From: Zychaea mexicana
Lineage: Eukaryota > Mucoromycota > Mucoromycetes > Mucorales > Lichtheimiaceae
Assembly (NCBI RefSeq): GCF_025766255.1
Contig: NW_026516666.1
Coordinates: 372,001 to 436,000, forward strand
Length of the DNA stretch: 64,000 nt
Direction of reading: 5' to 3'
In this document: positions 1 through 11,533 of the stretch, in pieces
How the letters are laid out: every line of letters begins with the position of its first letter
Position numbering within the stretch: the first letter of the stretch is position 1
Program-made: the position numbers and the translations under genes
Notes under the pieces: model-generated
Seen by the model: only the letters and a program-made list of their open reading frames with translations
The model's database searches: none
Told to the model about the DNA's origin: nothing

Positions 1-9
1 TTCTCTTAC

Positions 10-1656
10 GTTTCAACATTTTCATCGTCGTCGCTTTCTTGGTAGTAAAAGTAGCTGCGCCGCGATGATGATGTTGATGGTGCGCGTCTCGTTGCAGGTG
101 CTCGTGGTTTAGCAGGTGGACAGCCAACATTGATTGCTTTGGCTTGTTCCAAATATGCGTGTACGCGCCCAACAGCGTTGACATCACCACAGTCTTTCAA
201 TCCTCGGCGTGCAGCGGTTTTCGTCATATATTCTGGCTTGTAGACATTGTGCCAAGTGTCCAGAATATGATTGCGGATTTTCATGTAACGTTCAGGCGAT
301 TTGGCGATCGATTTCGAGTCACAAAACCATTCAGGGTTGTGTTTTTTTTCATCGTCTGTGATAACGTCTCTGTCAAAGTGTTTGCACTATATACGTATCA
401 TATTAGCATTATACGCTTTAAGTGCAACTAGGGTGAAGGAAGCGGAAGTACGTGCTATAAATGAAAAGAGAACCTCAACGTACATCATCTTCGGTTGTAG
501 CTGTTGGGGCAGTAGTAGCAGTGTCTGCCGGCACAACAGAGGCAACATCGTTGTCAGTGACTGTAGCAAAGTGCTGTTGATCGGCTGGTGTTGGATGAGG
601 ATTGAAGAAAGACGCAGGCTGAGGGGAAGGTGGTTGACTGGATTCCGTCATCATCATTGCTGTGTCTGAGGGAGATTTGACGCTTCTTGCTACTGCTTGT
701 TTTTGCTCTCCTTGCTGTTCATCTTTCGCGGGAGTCTCGTCTTCAACAGTGCCGGGTTTTGTTATTGTTGGTTGATTTTGTACATTTTCATCCATCTTTC
801 AGTAAAGGGAAAAGAAAGGAAAGGAGGAAAAAAAGGTTGTTAGCCAGCATCCATCGTAAAGTAGTCAGGTGCAACTCTTTACCTTGTCGGTCAAAAGCCA
901 GTGACGCGCATGGTTTTTACATTGGAGCGAGTTTCGCGTTTTGACAAGCTCAGAAATAGCTTTCCATTTCCCATACCCGAACTTTAACTATAAATTAAAC
1001 GTGTTTTTAAAAGTCAAGCGAGAGGTTTATCGCAACAACAGCACCCTGCTTACAAGTCCTATGCGCAAAAGTTCGTCTTCTTCATCCGTCCAGCGCATGT
1101 TGTGAGAAGGAAGTGACACTGACGATGTTTCTAGTATGTTATCATATGAGGTCAACTGGCGTTAAAAGAAGTGTGTATGATGCGTGGTATATGTTGTAAG
1201 GCTACCTTGCTGTTTCCTACCCCCTGGAAGCCTCTCTTCAAATGGTTCCTGCTGCTGACTTGACGATGACGTCGGCGACTCTGTTGTTACTGTCGCTATT
1301 GTGCTGCCGGTAGGTGTCGGGTGAACAACATGCTCGGGACGCTGGTGCAGATGCTGTGGGTGCTGTGGTACTAGCGGCATTGGTGGTTCAGGAGGAGGCG
1401 GGGGTGGAGGATAAAATATATGGTTCATAGAGGGGACAGTAGCAACTGGCACGTCGTCAACCATGGGAGGAGCCATAGTAGATGACGGCGGTGGTGGTGG
1501 CATCTCTATATTAGCTATTTGTGGAGACGATAGCTTCGTAGGGCCGGGCATCATAGCTGCTGTGGGAGGGTGTGGGTGTGATAGAAGGTCCTGCACACTA
1601 GAACAGCAGTAACTGTGGTCTTCCATTATGTGGGTAAAAGGGTCGGTGTTCTCCAT
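10..1656 (-). CDS. SANT + SWIRM domain chromatin protein, MYSM1-like (3' end beyond left edge)
   Basis: Five exons can be joined in one frame: 1656-1206, 1130-1054, 987-883, 795-484 and 386-10. A GTAAGA donor at the left edge shows that the gene continues outside. Residues 1-150 are rich in Pro, His, Ser and Gln. A SANT/Myb domain spans about residues 163-211 (it opens RWTDEEDELLRIG and continues FGYGKWKAISE). After a linker of about 120 residues, a SWIRM domain starts near residue 333 (PEWFCDSKSIAKSPERY, then MKIRNHILDTW and CGDVNAVGRVHAYLEQ). SANT followed by SWIRM is the order in MYSM1, a histone H2A deubiquitinase whose catalytic MPN/JAMM domain comes last; that part would lie outside, so enzymatic activity cannot be judged. 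Fun19/Laf-type SWIRM proteins are an alternative. The start is the first ATG of the proline-rich exon. Confidence 0.75.
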
Positions 1657-2402
1657 AGTGTTTTACAGCGAGTAAAAAAAAGTTTTGTTGCAGAGAGAAA
1701 AGAGAAGAGGGAAAGGGTGTTTGACAGTAACAGAGGGCAAAAGGTCTTTTTTTTTACTGTGGACAGGGTAGTACAATGCATACAACAATGGGGTCTAGGC
1801 AAATCATCTGGCGCATATACCAATCATAGGCACAACACCATTTACAAAAAAAACCTGTTTCCGCCAATGAGCATTGAAACAAACAAACAGGGCTCACACT
1901 CTGAAGCAATGTGTGTACAACAACAACAACAACTGTTGCGCCCAGCAGCAGCGTTTGTTTACCCAATTTCTTTTGCAACCACCGTCGTCTCCTTCTGCTG
2001 TTGGCCAAATACAACTATCCAGCTTTGTGCAAGACTAGACCTGTCGAATAACCCACCATTTTATCAAAAAAAAAAGGTGCGTCTATACAAAAAAAAATAG
2101 TTACCGCAGTATTAGATCATTGTACCAGCACTTCAAAAGACTTGATTTCTGCCTGCTTTTGGATCCGAATTATGTCATGCTTGATGCAGGCTCCGGCTCT
2201 GCCAATATCAGCCTGGTGCGAATTGTTCCGGTGATCTGGATCAACACTGAAACAAAAAAGCGAATAGCATACACTGCTCGGTGAATATTCTTGTTGCTGC
2301 TACAATAGGCGCCCCATGTCCCATGTTTGTTTTTTAATTTTCCTTTAATCTCTTTTCTTCAATAGTTTTTCGCTCGATCCTAAAGAACAATAGAAAGTCC
2401 AC
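1657..2402. promoter_or_regulatory. Divergent intergenic region between the SANT-SWIRM gene and PMA1
   Basis: This 746-bp stretch separates two divergently transcribed genes and should hold both promoters. It has A- and T-rich tracts, a CAA repeat near 1918-1935, and a pyrimidine-rich leader just before the PMA1 start. It also contains a possible short spliced gene, listed separately. I recognise no specific factor-binding site. Confidence 0.5.
2117..2319 (-). CDS. Possible short spliced protein of about 48 residues
   Basis: Two minus-strand pieces join in frame. A tiny first exon (MGRLF, near 2319-2306) precedes a GTAGCA donor. After a TTTTTTGTTTCAG acceptor, a second exon near 2243 reads VDPDHRNNSHQADIGRAG and on to a stop near 2117. 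The second exon has a protein-like composition, which is why it is listed. I do not recognise the sequence, the start is arbitrary, and the piece may instead be part of a longer transcript running toward the SANT-SWIRM gene. It lies inside the presumed PMA1 promoter. Confidence 0.2.
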
Positions 2403-5400
2403 ATGTCGGGCGATCCCGAGAAAGAAAACACACGACCAGTATACGATAGTAGCGACCAACATCCGCGCGAATCGACTGAAACGAACACGCCTACGTTAGG
2501 ATCCGCCAACAATCAGCCCAATGGTGGTTCAGATAACAATGCGAAGCAGTCGCTCAATGAGAAGTTGGCAGGCGGTGGAGGTGCAGTAAACGGTGCTAAC
2601 GGCAACTTTGCACCGCTGAAGGATATCCCTATCGATGAGCTTTACAATCACGAGCACTATGACTTATCCACAATGGAAGCAACGCAGATCTTTCGTCTTT
2701 TAGAGTAAGTTACAGCTCGCTCTTTGCATTAATGTTTGCAATCAACAAAGCACAGTGAGATATGTCCTAACCTACGGGTATCTGCCATTTAGGACAAACA
2801 CAGATGGATTGACTACGACAGAAGCTGAAGCACGCATACAGCATTTCGGTCCTAATAGTATCCAACACAAGGAGCAGAACCCCATCCTTCAATTCTTGGG
2901 ATTCATGTGGAATCCGCTTTCATGGGTCATGGAAGCTGCCGCTATCGTTGCCATTGCTTTGTCCAACGGTGAAGGCCGGCCTCCGGACTGGCCCGATTTC
3001 GTCGGTATCATTGTGCTACTGCTCGCCAACTCAATCATTGGATTTCTGGAAGAACGACAAGCCGGCAATGCTGTAAAGGCCTTGATGGATTCCTTGGCTC
3101 CAGAATCCAAAGTGAAACGCGATGGTGAATGGAAAACGATCGAGGCATCAGAACTAGTCCCTGGCGACATCATCTCAATCAAACTGGGTGATGTCATTCC
3201 TGCCGACGGTCGACTGGTCCGTGCACATGGTGAAGTATCGATTGACCAAGCTGCATTGACGGGTGAATCATTGCCTGTTACAAAAGACGCCGGCGACGAA
3301 GTCTTCTCCGGGTCTACCATGAAACAAGGTGAAGCAGAGGCGGTTGTCATTGGCACCGGCTCAAACACATTTTTCGGTCGCGCTGCACGACTTGTAGGCG
3401 AAGCTGGCGAAGGCATGGGCCATTTGCAGCAGATCCTTGCCAAGATTGGTAATTTCTGTTTGTGCAGCATTGGTATTTTCTTGGTAGTCGAAATTTTGGT
3501 CATGTACGCCGCGTTTAGATACAGATACAGACGAGGCATCGACAATCTTTTGGTGTTGCTCATTGGCGGTATCCCTATTGCCATGCCCACTGTCTTATCT
3601 GTCACCCTCGCCATTGGTGCCAAGCAATTGGCTGAACACAAGGCTATCGTCACGCGTATCACTGCTATTGAAGAAATGGCAGCTGTCACTATCCTCTGTT
3701 CCGACAAGACTGGCACATTGACGCTCAACAAACTGATTGTCGACCAGCCGACCCTGCGAACCTATTCAGATGAGTACAGTATCGATGACGTGATGCGTAT
3801 TGCCGCCTATGCCTCGCGCATGGAAAATCAAGACGCCATTGACCTGTGTATCGTCAATGCTCTCAAGGATCCCAAAGCCGCGCGCCAGGGCATCGATGAA
3901 CTCGAATTCAAGCCGTTCAATCCAGTCATCAAGCGCACAGAGATCACATATAAACGCGAAGATGATGGCAAAGTATATCGCGCCACCAAGGGCATGTCAC
4001 ATTTTATTCTGGACTTGTGCACGCGCGGCAAAACAGAGGAGCAAATCAAGGCATTAAACGACGACGTAGACGAGTTCGCCAGACGTGGTCTTCGAGCCCT
4101 TGCTGTCGCTATAGACGAAGTGCCATCCGGTCGAGTTGAAGACGAAGGCCTTGGCTTCCAGCTTATTGGTTTACTTCCTATTTATGACCCGCCCCGATCC
4201 GACACTAAGGAAACCATTGACCGCGCTATTGAATTGGGTGTTCAAGTTAAAATGATTACGGGTGATCAGCTTGCTATTGCCAAAGAAACCGGTCGTCGAC
4301 TTGGTATGGGTGACAACATGTTTCTCTCAACTACGCTCAAGGATGGTCCGCCACCTGGCAGCGGTTATTCCGGTGTCGATGAGCTGGTAATGGGTGCTGA
4401 TGGCTTCGCAGGCGTGTATCCAGAACACAAGTACGAGATTGTCGAGCGATTGCAAGGCATGGGCCACATGGTGGCCATGACGGGTGATGGTGTCAACGAT
4501 GCTCCTGCTCTTTCCAAAGCCAACGTGGGTGTTGCCGTCGCCGATGCCTCTGATGCTGCTCGTTCGGCTGCTGATATCGTCTTGACTGAGCCGGGTCTAT
4601 CCGTCATCATTGAAGCCTTGATCAACTCGCGTCAGATTTTCCAGCGTGCACGAAATTACTCCATGTACACCTGTTCGGTAACTATTCGTATCGTTGTAGG
4701 CTTTGCCATCATGGTGTTTGCCTTCCAATTCGACTTTCCGCCATTCATGGTTCTGATATTGGCTATTTTGAACGACGGCACGATCATGACGATCTCCAAG
4801 GACCGGGTCAGACCATCACCACATCCAGACCAGTGGAACCTCTTTGAAATTTTTTCGTATGCCATCGTTTATGGCCTGTATCTCGCTGCATCTACGATTT
4901 CCTTTTTCGCTGTCATCTACAAGACTACCTTCTTTAACCGCAAGTTTGGCCTGCAGACATTCACCGATCCGAATCATCCAATCCTTCACTCGGTTATTTA
5001 TCTCCAAGTCTCAACAATATCGCAAGCATTGATTTTTATTACACGATCTCACAGCTGGTTCTTTATGGAACGGCCGTCCGTAATTTTGATGTGTGCGTTT
5101 ATCGTAGCTCAATTGGTGGCGACGTTCATTGCCGTGTATGCCAACTGGGGATTCACTAACATTCAAGGCTGCGGATGGCAGTGGGCCGGTGCTGCTTGGG
5201 TATGGAACTTTATCTGGTTCGCTCCTTTGGATCTGATCAAGTTTGGTATGCAGCGTGTCTTTGACCGAAGAAAAGCCGGTCCTGCAGAACCAGGTCGTCC
5301 ACCCTCGCGTCGTTCTTCAATGGTATCGACAACGACCTCTTCCCGCTACTATGCTGGCCGCTTGCGCTCTCTGGCCAACCTTGAACGACCGCGCTTGTCC

Positions 5401-5538
5401 AAGGAACAGACGCGTCGACTCAGTCGACAGATCAGTAGCCGTAGTGGTGTACCTCGCGTCCCGCAAAACAAACAAGGAACAATGTCGGCACAACCTGCAC
5501 AGGCGGGTCAACGTCAAAGCATTTCCGCTTTAACTTAA
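2403..5538 (+). CDS. PMA1: Plasma-membrane P-type H+-ATPase
   Basis: Exons 2403-2704 and 2793-5538 (88-bp intron, GTAAGT...TTTAG) give 1015 residues. The enzyme pumps protons out across the plasma membrane using ATP and drives secondary nutrient uptake. Visible P3A-ATPase signatures are the actuator TGES at residue 257, the phosphorylated Asp405 in [27 protein letters not shown], and TGDGVNDAP with the hinge aspartates near 666 and 670. Hydrophobic segments flank these blocks as in the ten-helix family plan. The N-terminal 100 residues are acidic and polar. The C-terminal tail after the last membrane segment is rich in Arg and Ser ([19 protein letters not shown]), as expected for the autoinhibitory, kinase-regulated R domain. 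At 1015 residues it is about 100 longer than the yeast enzyme, mostly at the ends. Confidence 0.95.
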
Positions 5539-5799
5539 AGGATCATAACGAATGACGACATATACCAACAGCGCAACTGATGGGTACACACAACTGCTCT
5601 GTTTTATATTGTAGTAGCTGCAAAAATTATAGGTTTTTGGTTCATAATTATGAATAGAGATATTTTCACGATACATAAAATATGTCTTTTTTATTTTATT
5701 TTATTCTTCCAGTGATGATTGGAGGAGGCAAAATGAGGGTAATCAAAAGAAAAAACGGTAGTTGGATTATACAATTACAAAAACAAGGTTGCAGCCGAT

Positions 5800-6953
5800 T
5801 TAAAGGTTGGCGGAGACAGCAGCACCACCGTCAACAGTGATGACAGCACCATTGGTATATTGACCAGCACGAGAAGCCAAGTAGATACATGTGCCAGCAA
5901 TATCCTCAGGCGAACCAATGCGACGGACGGGGATCTTAGACTTGATGATATCTCCAAAAGCATCCAAAGTGGCCTTCATCATCTTGGACTGGAAAGCACC
6001 GGGGGCAATAGCATTAACCAGAATACCGTCGCCACCCAACTTGCCGGCCATATGGCGGGTTAAATGATGCAAGCCGGCCTTGGAGGCAGAGTAGGCATAG
6101 GTGTCCTGAGGGGGAACACGGATACCATCGATCGAGCCAATGTTGATGACCGAGGAGGGGTTTGCGTTAGACGCCTTGGCTGACAACAAGGGCAAGCAGC
6201 TAGTATTGTGAGATATGTAAGCTCCCCATTATAATTGTGTCCGTCTGCATATAACATTTGCATTCGCATTGTGTAATATTCTGTATCTATAAACCCATAG
6301 TAGACTTACGCTTGCGACAAGGTAAAGATACGCTTCAAGTTCAAGCTGATAACCTTGTCAAAGGCTTCGTCAGGGTAGTCATGGAAACTGCCGTTCCAGT
6401 TGGCACCGGCATTGTTGACAAGCACATCCAAGTGGGAGTCCTGCTTGCTGATCTCGGCTACCAAACGCTTGATTTCGTCAACGCTCTGCAAGTCGGCTGG
6501 AATGGGAACACATTGACCGGGACCACGTGCATTCAGTTCTTTAGCGACCTATACATTCAAGTTAGGGCCGTGCAAATGGAGGGTACGTTTTATGCATTGC
6601 GAAACAATATACCTTGTCACAAGCGTCGGCCGATCGGCTGGTAATGTACACTTTGGCACCACCGCTGACAAAGCCCTAATACAATTCGTCCTACCCCCAT
6701 TAGCTTATAGCCCTTCCTAAGATTCCGTTCATCCTTATTCAACAAGAAAAACTAACCGTTGCAATCATTTCGCCAATACCACGAGAGCCACCTGTCACTA
6801 GGACGACCTAGGTGTCACATACAGTAACCAAACCATACAACAGCAACGATTAAAACCGGGCACTTTTTGTCTTTTTTGTCAATGATATGAGTGCGTATAA
6901 TGCCCTTGTATGTTTACCTTGCCATTCACGTTGAATAGGTTCTTCAAATCCAT
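5800..6953 (-). CDS. Short-chain dehydrogenase/reductase (NAD(P)-dependent)
   Basis: Five exons (6953-6918, 6807-6757, 6675-6613, 6548-6310, 6199-5800) give 262 residues, the usual length of a classical SDR. The dinucleotide-binding motif TGGSRGIG lies near residue 17, the structural NNAG motif is in LDVLVNNAGANWNGS, and the catalytic Ser-Tyr-Lys set is visible as INIGSIDG followed by YAYSASKAG. The C-terminus has the usual NAIAPG and VDGGAA motifs. Sequence style is closest to 3-oxoacyl-ACP reductase/RhlG-like SDRs, but the substrate cannot be told. No peroxisomal or mitochondrial signal is obvious. The gene is convergent with PMA1, with 261 bp between the stop codons. Confidence 0.9.
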
Positions 6954-7534
6954 TTCAACTCTGAATATTAATAAAAGGAAAAAGGGTGAAACGAAGATTT
7001 GGTAATCCCTTCAATTTAAAAAGGAAATTCACGTATGCGCTGACAAAGTGACAATACTTTCGGGGTTTAGTGCTTGTTCGCGGGGTAACGGCTATTGGGG
7101 TTTATATAATACACATTTATCCAACAGAGTACTGCGACGTGCTGCCATACCATCCACATCATTTCAGACTCGAGCGCTGTATGCAGCGACTTACACTCAA
7201 AACTACTGTATATCCTCTTCCTGCTACAAAACAGTAATACATAAGCGCTGTGTTCATTATCGTCTGCTGCAAGCACACTAGATGTCAATATAGCTTTCCG
7301 CCATAACTTAGCTATCATGTACATGAAGGATATCTTCGATGTGTTGACCAATCTCACGTTATGGTTCCGTGCGTACATGCTCTATGATTACACAAAAGTC
7401 GACTTTGACGTGCACCCCTAGATTTGATCACATGTTTACTACAAATACAGTATATATAATGTTTCGGTGTTTTATTCACTTCTTAAAAGACACCTTTCTT
7501 TTTCGACATGTACAATTTCGAGTGGATTATCCTA
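6954..7534. other. Intergenic, nothing recognised
   Basis: AT-rich sequence between the SDR start and the 3' end of the HP1-like gene. It should include the SDR promoter and the HP1 terminator region. Short reading frames here look random. Confidence 0.5.
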
Positions 7535-9917
7535 CTACACCACAAACTTCAATGACTTTTCGTAAAAATCAATCAGCTATTACACATATAGCAACATGTA
7601 GATATTAGAATTGAGTAAAGTTCATTTTGTCTTGTAGCAGTAGATCATGTTAGCATAAATAATATTTACCTGACTTGGACAATGTTTCCGAGCATTTTCA
7701 TTTGGATGCAACGACAAGACATCATTGGCCCTATTCCCATACATCATCAGTAAAAAAACACCAATACACTTTATATGTTCAGAAAAGCGCACAGAATCAT
7801 TTAAACATACCATCGAACTACAACATATAAGTCGCCATCCAAGCCATCATCATCTGGGACTCGTGTAACCGTAGCCACTTCTTTCACATTCACCCAATCC
7901 TCTGGGCTCGCAGGGAAATTGGCATCATAGATCACCTCGTCTGTGTTGAGTTCAGTAAGCCCTTTCACGTTGCTGTCGTAAGGTGAGATATGGCTCAAAA
8001 GCTTATCATCACCACCTCTGAGCATGTCTGTGTCCTTTTCCAAAACACGAGGTGGTATCTTATCCTCAGTCATAGAACGGCCCTTGTTCTCCTTATTTGC
8101 TGCTGCTGCTGCTGCTAATGATGTGGTGCTCAATCCTGCAGTTGTTGTGCTACTGTTCCCATTGTCATACGCGGGACTTATATCAGATGACTGCTCTTCG
8201 TTTTCGTCATCCAACATATCCAATAGCAACGTCGCATCTGCCAATGTCGTCGGTGATGCAGCAGGTTTATCCATTACATCGTCCATGAAAAGATCTTCGT
8301 CATCTTGAGTGATGCCTGCATTTTCTTTTTCAGCGACAGACGTTCGTTTTTGTCCTTTTGTAGCTTCGGTAGTAATAGTAGTAGCAACAGCAGTATCGAG
8401 ATCATTTGCGATGTCACTAATTGACGAGTTCCGCTTTGTTGTGGGATCAGAATCAACAATTGTGGCGCTGATTGGTGTGTCTTTTCTTGCTGATAGCCGT
8501 CCTTCTGTAGTAGCTGCTGCTGCTGCTGCTTCTCCCATCCCGATGTCCGTTGAGGCATCAGTGATGGTATCGCCAAGGATAGCAGTAGGAGCAGGTAGAG
8601 AGCTGGTTGATGTCCGAGTGCCATCATTTGCTCCGTCAGTTACTGCTAGTTTGTCGTTGTCCTTCGATAGCGGCAATGACGAAGAAGATGATGATGGCGA
8701 TGGGGCAGAAACAGCAGCGACAACCTTATTTTGTTGCTGTTCTGTTGTGTCGACTTCAACCTGTGTGGAACTGATCTCGTCTGCAATGGCATCCGTGGCA
8801 TTGATTGTCGCATCCAGCTGAGACAGTACTGATGAAGATGCCGTTGCGTCGACCTCAGCAGCGGGTGTATCCTTTCCCATGATCGTCGTGCTTTCTGTTG
8901 CAATTTCGGTTTCTTTCAGCACTTCATCCTCTTCCATTGCATCGGTTATAGGCACCAACACTTTGGTCACTTTTTCTGCTGTTGCTGTTGCAGCTGATGA
9001 TGATGATGGTTGCAATGATTGCGATGAAGTTAGAGAAGATGCTGGTGATGTCGATTGCTTTTGGGTATCTTTTGCTGCTGGTGTTGTTGTTGTAGCCAAT
9101 GACGTTAGTGAAGGCGCTAAAAACAACTTTAATTTCGGGTTTCCCATTGCTGCAAGTTTCACAGTACAACTATTAAATGTCAAGACCTTACCTTTGTCGG
9201 TTTCACTTGGCAAGCGTGCACGTTTGGACGAGTCGTTATCGCTAAATTCCATATAAGTCTCGAGATTTCTGTCGCGTTTGGTTGGTACCGAAGATAATGA
9301 TTTTGATGATGATGCGGGTGATGATGAATTTGACGCCACGGATGCTGGTTGCTGCTTTTTGTTTATTTCTTTGACATGCGATTTGCTGCTGCTGCTGCTG
9401 CTACCAGTGGCCGCCGTGTTACTATTTTTCTTGGTGTCCTTCTTTGCAGGTTTCAACTTGTTTAACTTTTTGCTATTGCGTGCAGCTTCCAAAGCTTCGC
9501 TTCCACCATGGTTGTCCCAATATGCGTCAACCAAGTTTGACGCGAATCTATACAATTTATGAGTATATTGGAATCGGTGCTACCATTTAGCTTGCATAAA
9601 TTCATTCCACAGTCGATCGCTCTATAAGTTTTACAAGGTGAAATAAGCCTTACACGTTGGTTTCGGATTCCCAAGTATTATCTTCATCGTTGTAATCTTT
9701 CCACTTAATCAAGTATTGTAGCTATAAATCATTCCAAAGAAAAAGAGTTAGACGTTTTCAACTTGAATTCACTCCTTTTATTTCGAGACGTGTTTGTACG
9801 CGACTTTATCGTCGAAAATAAAATAAAAACATCACTGTTGGTGAAACTAACTTTCCCGGTCACATTACGGTGCTTCACAATGCGTTCCACCTCGTATTCC
9901 TCTTCGGAAGATGACAT
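7535..9917 (-). CDS. HP1-like heterochromatin protein with an unusually long linker
   Basis: Exons 9917-9852, 9721-9654, 9547-7811, 7730-7670 and 7576-7535 join in phase to about 657 residues. The N-terminal chromodomain (about residues 7-58) reads YEVERIVKHRNVTGK, LQYLIKWKDYNDEDNTWE, then LVDAYWDNHGG; the aromatic cage positions Tyr, Trp and Trp/Tyr are present. The C-terminal chromoshadow domain reads EDWVNVKEVATVTR, YVVVRW and finally CPSQLIDFYEKSLKF. Such proteins bind H3K9-methylated nucleosomes and dimerise through the shadow domain (HP1/Swi6). The roughly 540-residue linker is nearly all Ser, Thr, Ala, Asp and Glu, with poly-Ser and poly-Ala runs; linkers in known HP1 proteins are far shorter. 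A 42-nt segment at about 9191-9150 has splice sites (GTAAGG...TTGCAG) and may be removed without changing frame. Confidence 0.88.
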
Positions 9918-10073
9918 TGTAGGTGCTTGTATAGATAGTTGGAGGGGAAAGAGAGAAAGAGGATTTTAAAAAAGACAATAAATTTTGGCGCAGTTTCGTT
10001 TCCCACTCCTAGCTTTCTTTGTGTGTTTCAAGATAAATGGCAAACGTATTTTATTAAAATTAGGTTATCATCT

Positions 10074-11533
10074 TTAAGCTTTGGTGGCGGCGTTATTTAG
10101 AGAAATGTTAGCGACACCATTGTTGATATCAGAGGAGGCGCTAGGTGCAATGCTTTCTTCTTCGTCATCAGAATCTTTGCGCTCGTACATGGACAGATCC
10201 AACGCATCATCATCCTCGTCTTCATCAAGAGCCAAGTCAGGGTTAAAGTCAAACAGATCTCTACCAGACATGCCTTGAGATCGGCCAGCCTTCACACGGT
10301 TCTCCTTTGCCTTGCGGTCTGCTGCTTCTGCAGCATCCTTCTTTGCCACACGGTTCTTCTTCCATTGGTTGAAAGACTCAAGAGTAACCGGCGTCAGATT
10401 TGGTCCAAGTTTATGACGCTATAAATATATATCGGATTAGTAAAAAAAAGCTAGCTAAAGAGACCCAAGAATGTATAATGCTTTTCTTTTTACCTCTGTG
10501 TCTAAAAATTCTTCCAGCGAAATCTCCTGTTTGTCGTCTGTCTTGGCCTTCTTCGACTTCAATACGAAACCAGGTGGCAGAGCATGGCGGTATTTACAGT
10601 TCACACCGCCATTTGGACATTCCCAGAACCAACCATACTTGTTGGACTCGATCGCTTCCAAAAAGTACTTGCACACAATATCGGTAGGTGGCTGCTTGCC
10701 TGCTTTGCTCTGGACCACTTCTTCCAGCTTCTTTTGATCCCAACTCTCCATTGTGTCTATAATGTCGTGTTACGTTAGTTATAGAGCGACACATATAGCT
10801 TTTTTCCTGGATACGGGTGCTTATGTATGTATGTACCTGAATATATATTACAGCAGGTAGATGCACACATACATAAAGAAACACATTATCCCGTCATTGT
10901 TATTGTGAGCACTAAAGAGAGATAGACACTCACCGTTTGTTTTGTCCTCTCGAGCATCCGTATACACATCCTTCTTTTGCGACTTGCGCTCAATGTTCAG
11001 ATCGTGAGAGAATTTACACTTGGCTCCTCGCTCACAGTGACCAGCCTTGAAATACTGACAGATCACAGACTTTGGATCAGTGCCAAAAGGTACCTTCTGT
11101 GGTACTTGCACTGGTTTGAACAGCTCCTCCAATTCCAATTTTCGCTTCGCTTCGGCAGCCTTCTTTGCAGCGAGTTCTTCCTTGGCTTTTGCCTTGGCCT
11201 TTTCTTTGTCCTATTCATTAAGTGATTTAGTAAGTAATGATATACATCTTCGGGGCATATATCCATTCACCAACAGGCACACTCCTTTGCACTATTCCCC
11301 AGCCCACACATGCATATACCCGCCCTCACTGGTTATAAGAAAAAAATATTGCTGCGTCTCTTTGAGATATTTACAGTTTGGGAAGCATTGTGTTGAGCTT
11401 GGTGCGTTACTTGTTGAACATAACGTTGAACCTTTGCTGATTTGTTCTTGTTCTTCATGCCAAAGGTTTTATCATCGGCGGCCTTTTGAGCCTTCTTTTT
11501 GTCACCCTTTGTCTTTTGCTGTTTTGGTGGCAT
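10074..11533 (-). CDS. TMA46: DRG-family GTPase regulatory protein, CCCH zinc finger
   Basis: Four exons (11533-11375, 11210-10934, 10756-10494, 10418-10074) give 347 residues, almost the length of yeast Tma46 (345). The N-terminus [17 protein letters not shown] and the basic coiled region match the Tma46/ZC3H15 (DFRP1) family. Two CCCH zinc fingers are visible: [20 protein letters not shown] near residue 103, and a longer second one with CKYFLE, WECPNGG and CKYRH. A DFRP-type region follows, then an acidic tail ([16 protein letters not shown]). Family members bind the DRG1/Rbg1 GTPase, stabilise it and associate with translating ribosomes in the cytoplasm. Confidence 0.93.

Noticed and set aside
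1162..1656. Stand-alone proline-rich protein
   Set aside because: It splices in phase to the SANT exon (donor CAAG|GTAGCC at 1205), so it is exon 1 of the SANT-SWIRM gene.
2889..3731. 280-codon open frame antisense to PMA1
   Set aside because: Shadow of a strongly biased coding strand; no start context, domain or splice support.
8309..8821. Long plus-strand frame opposite the HP1 linker
   Set aside because: Result of Ser/Thr/Ala codon repeats on the other strand.
9462..9674. Frame containing AIDCGMNLCKLNG between HP1 exons
   Set aside because: The chromodomain reads through correctly only if this stretch is intron.
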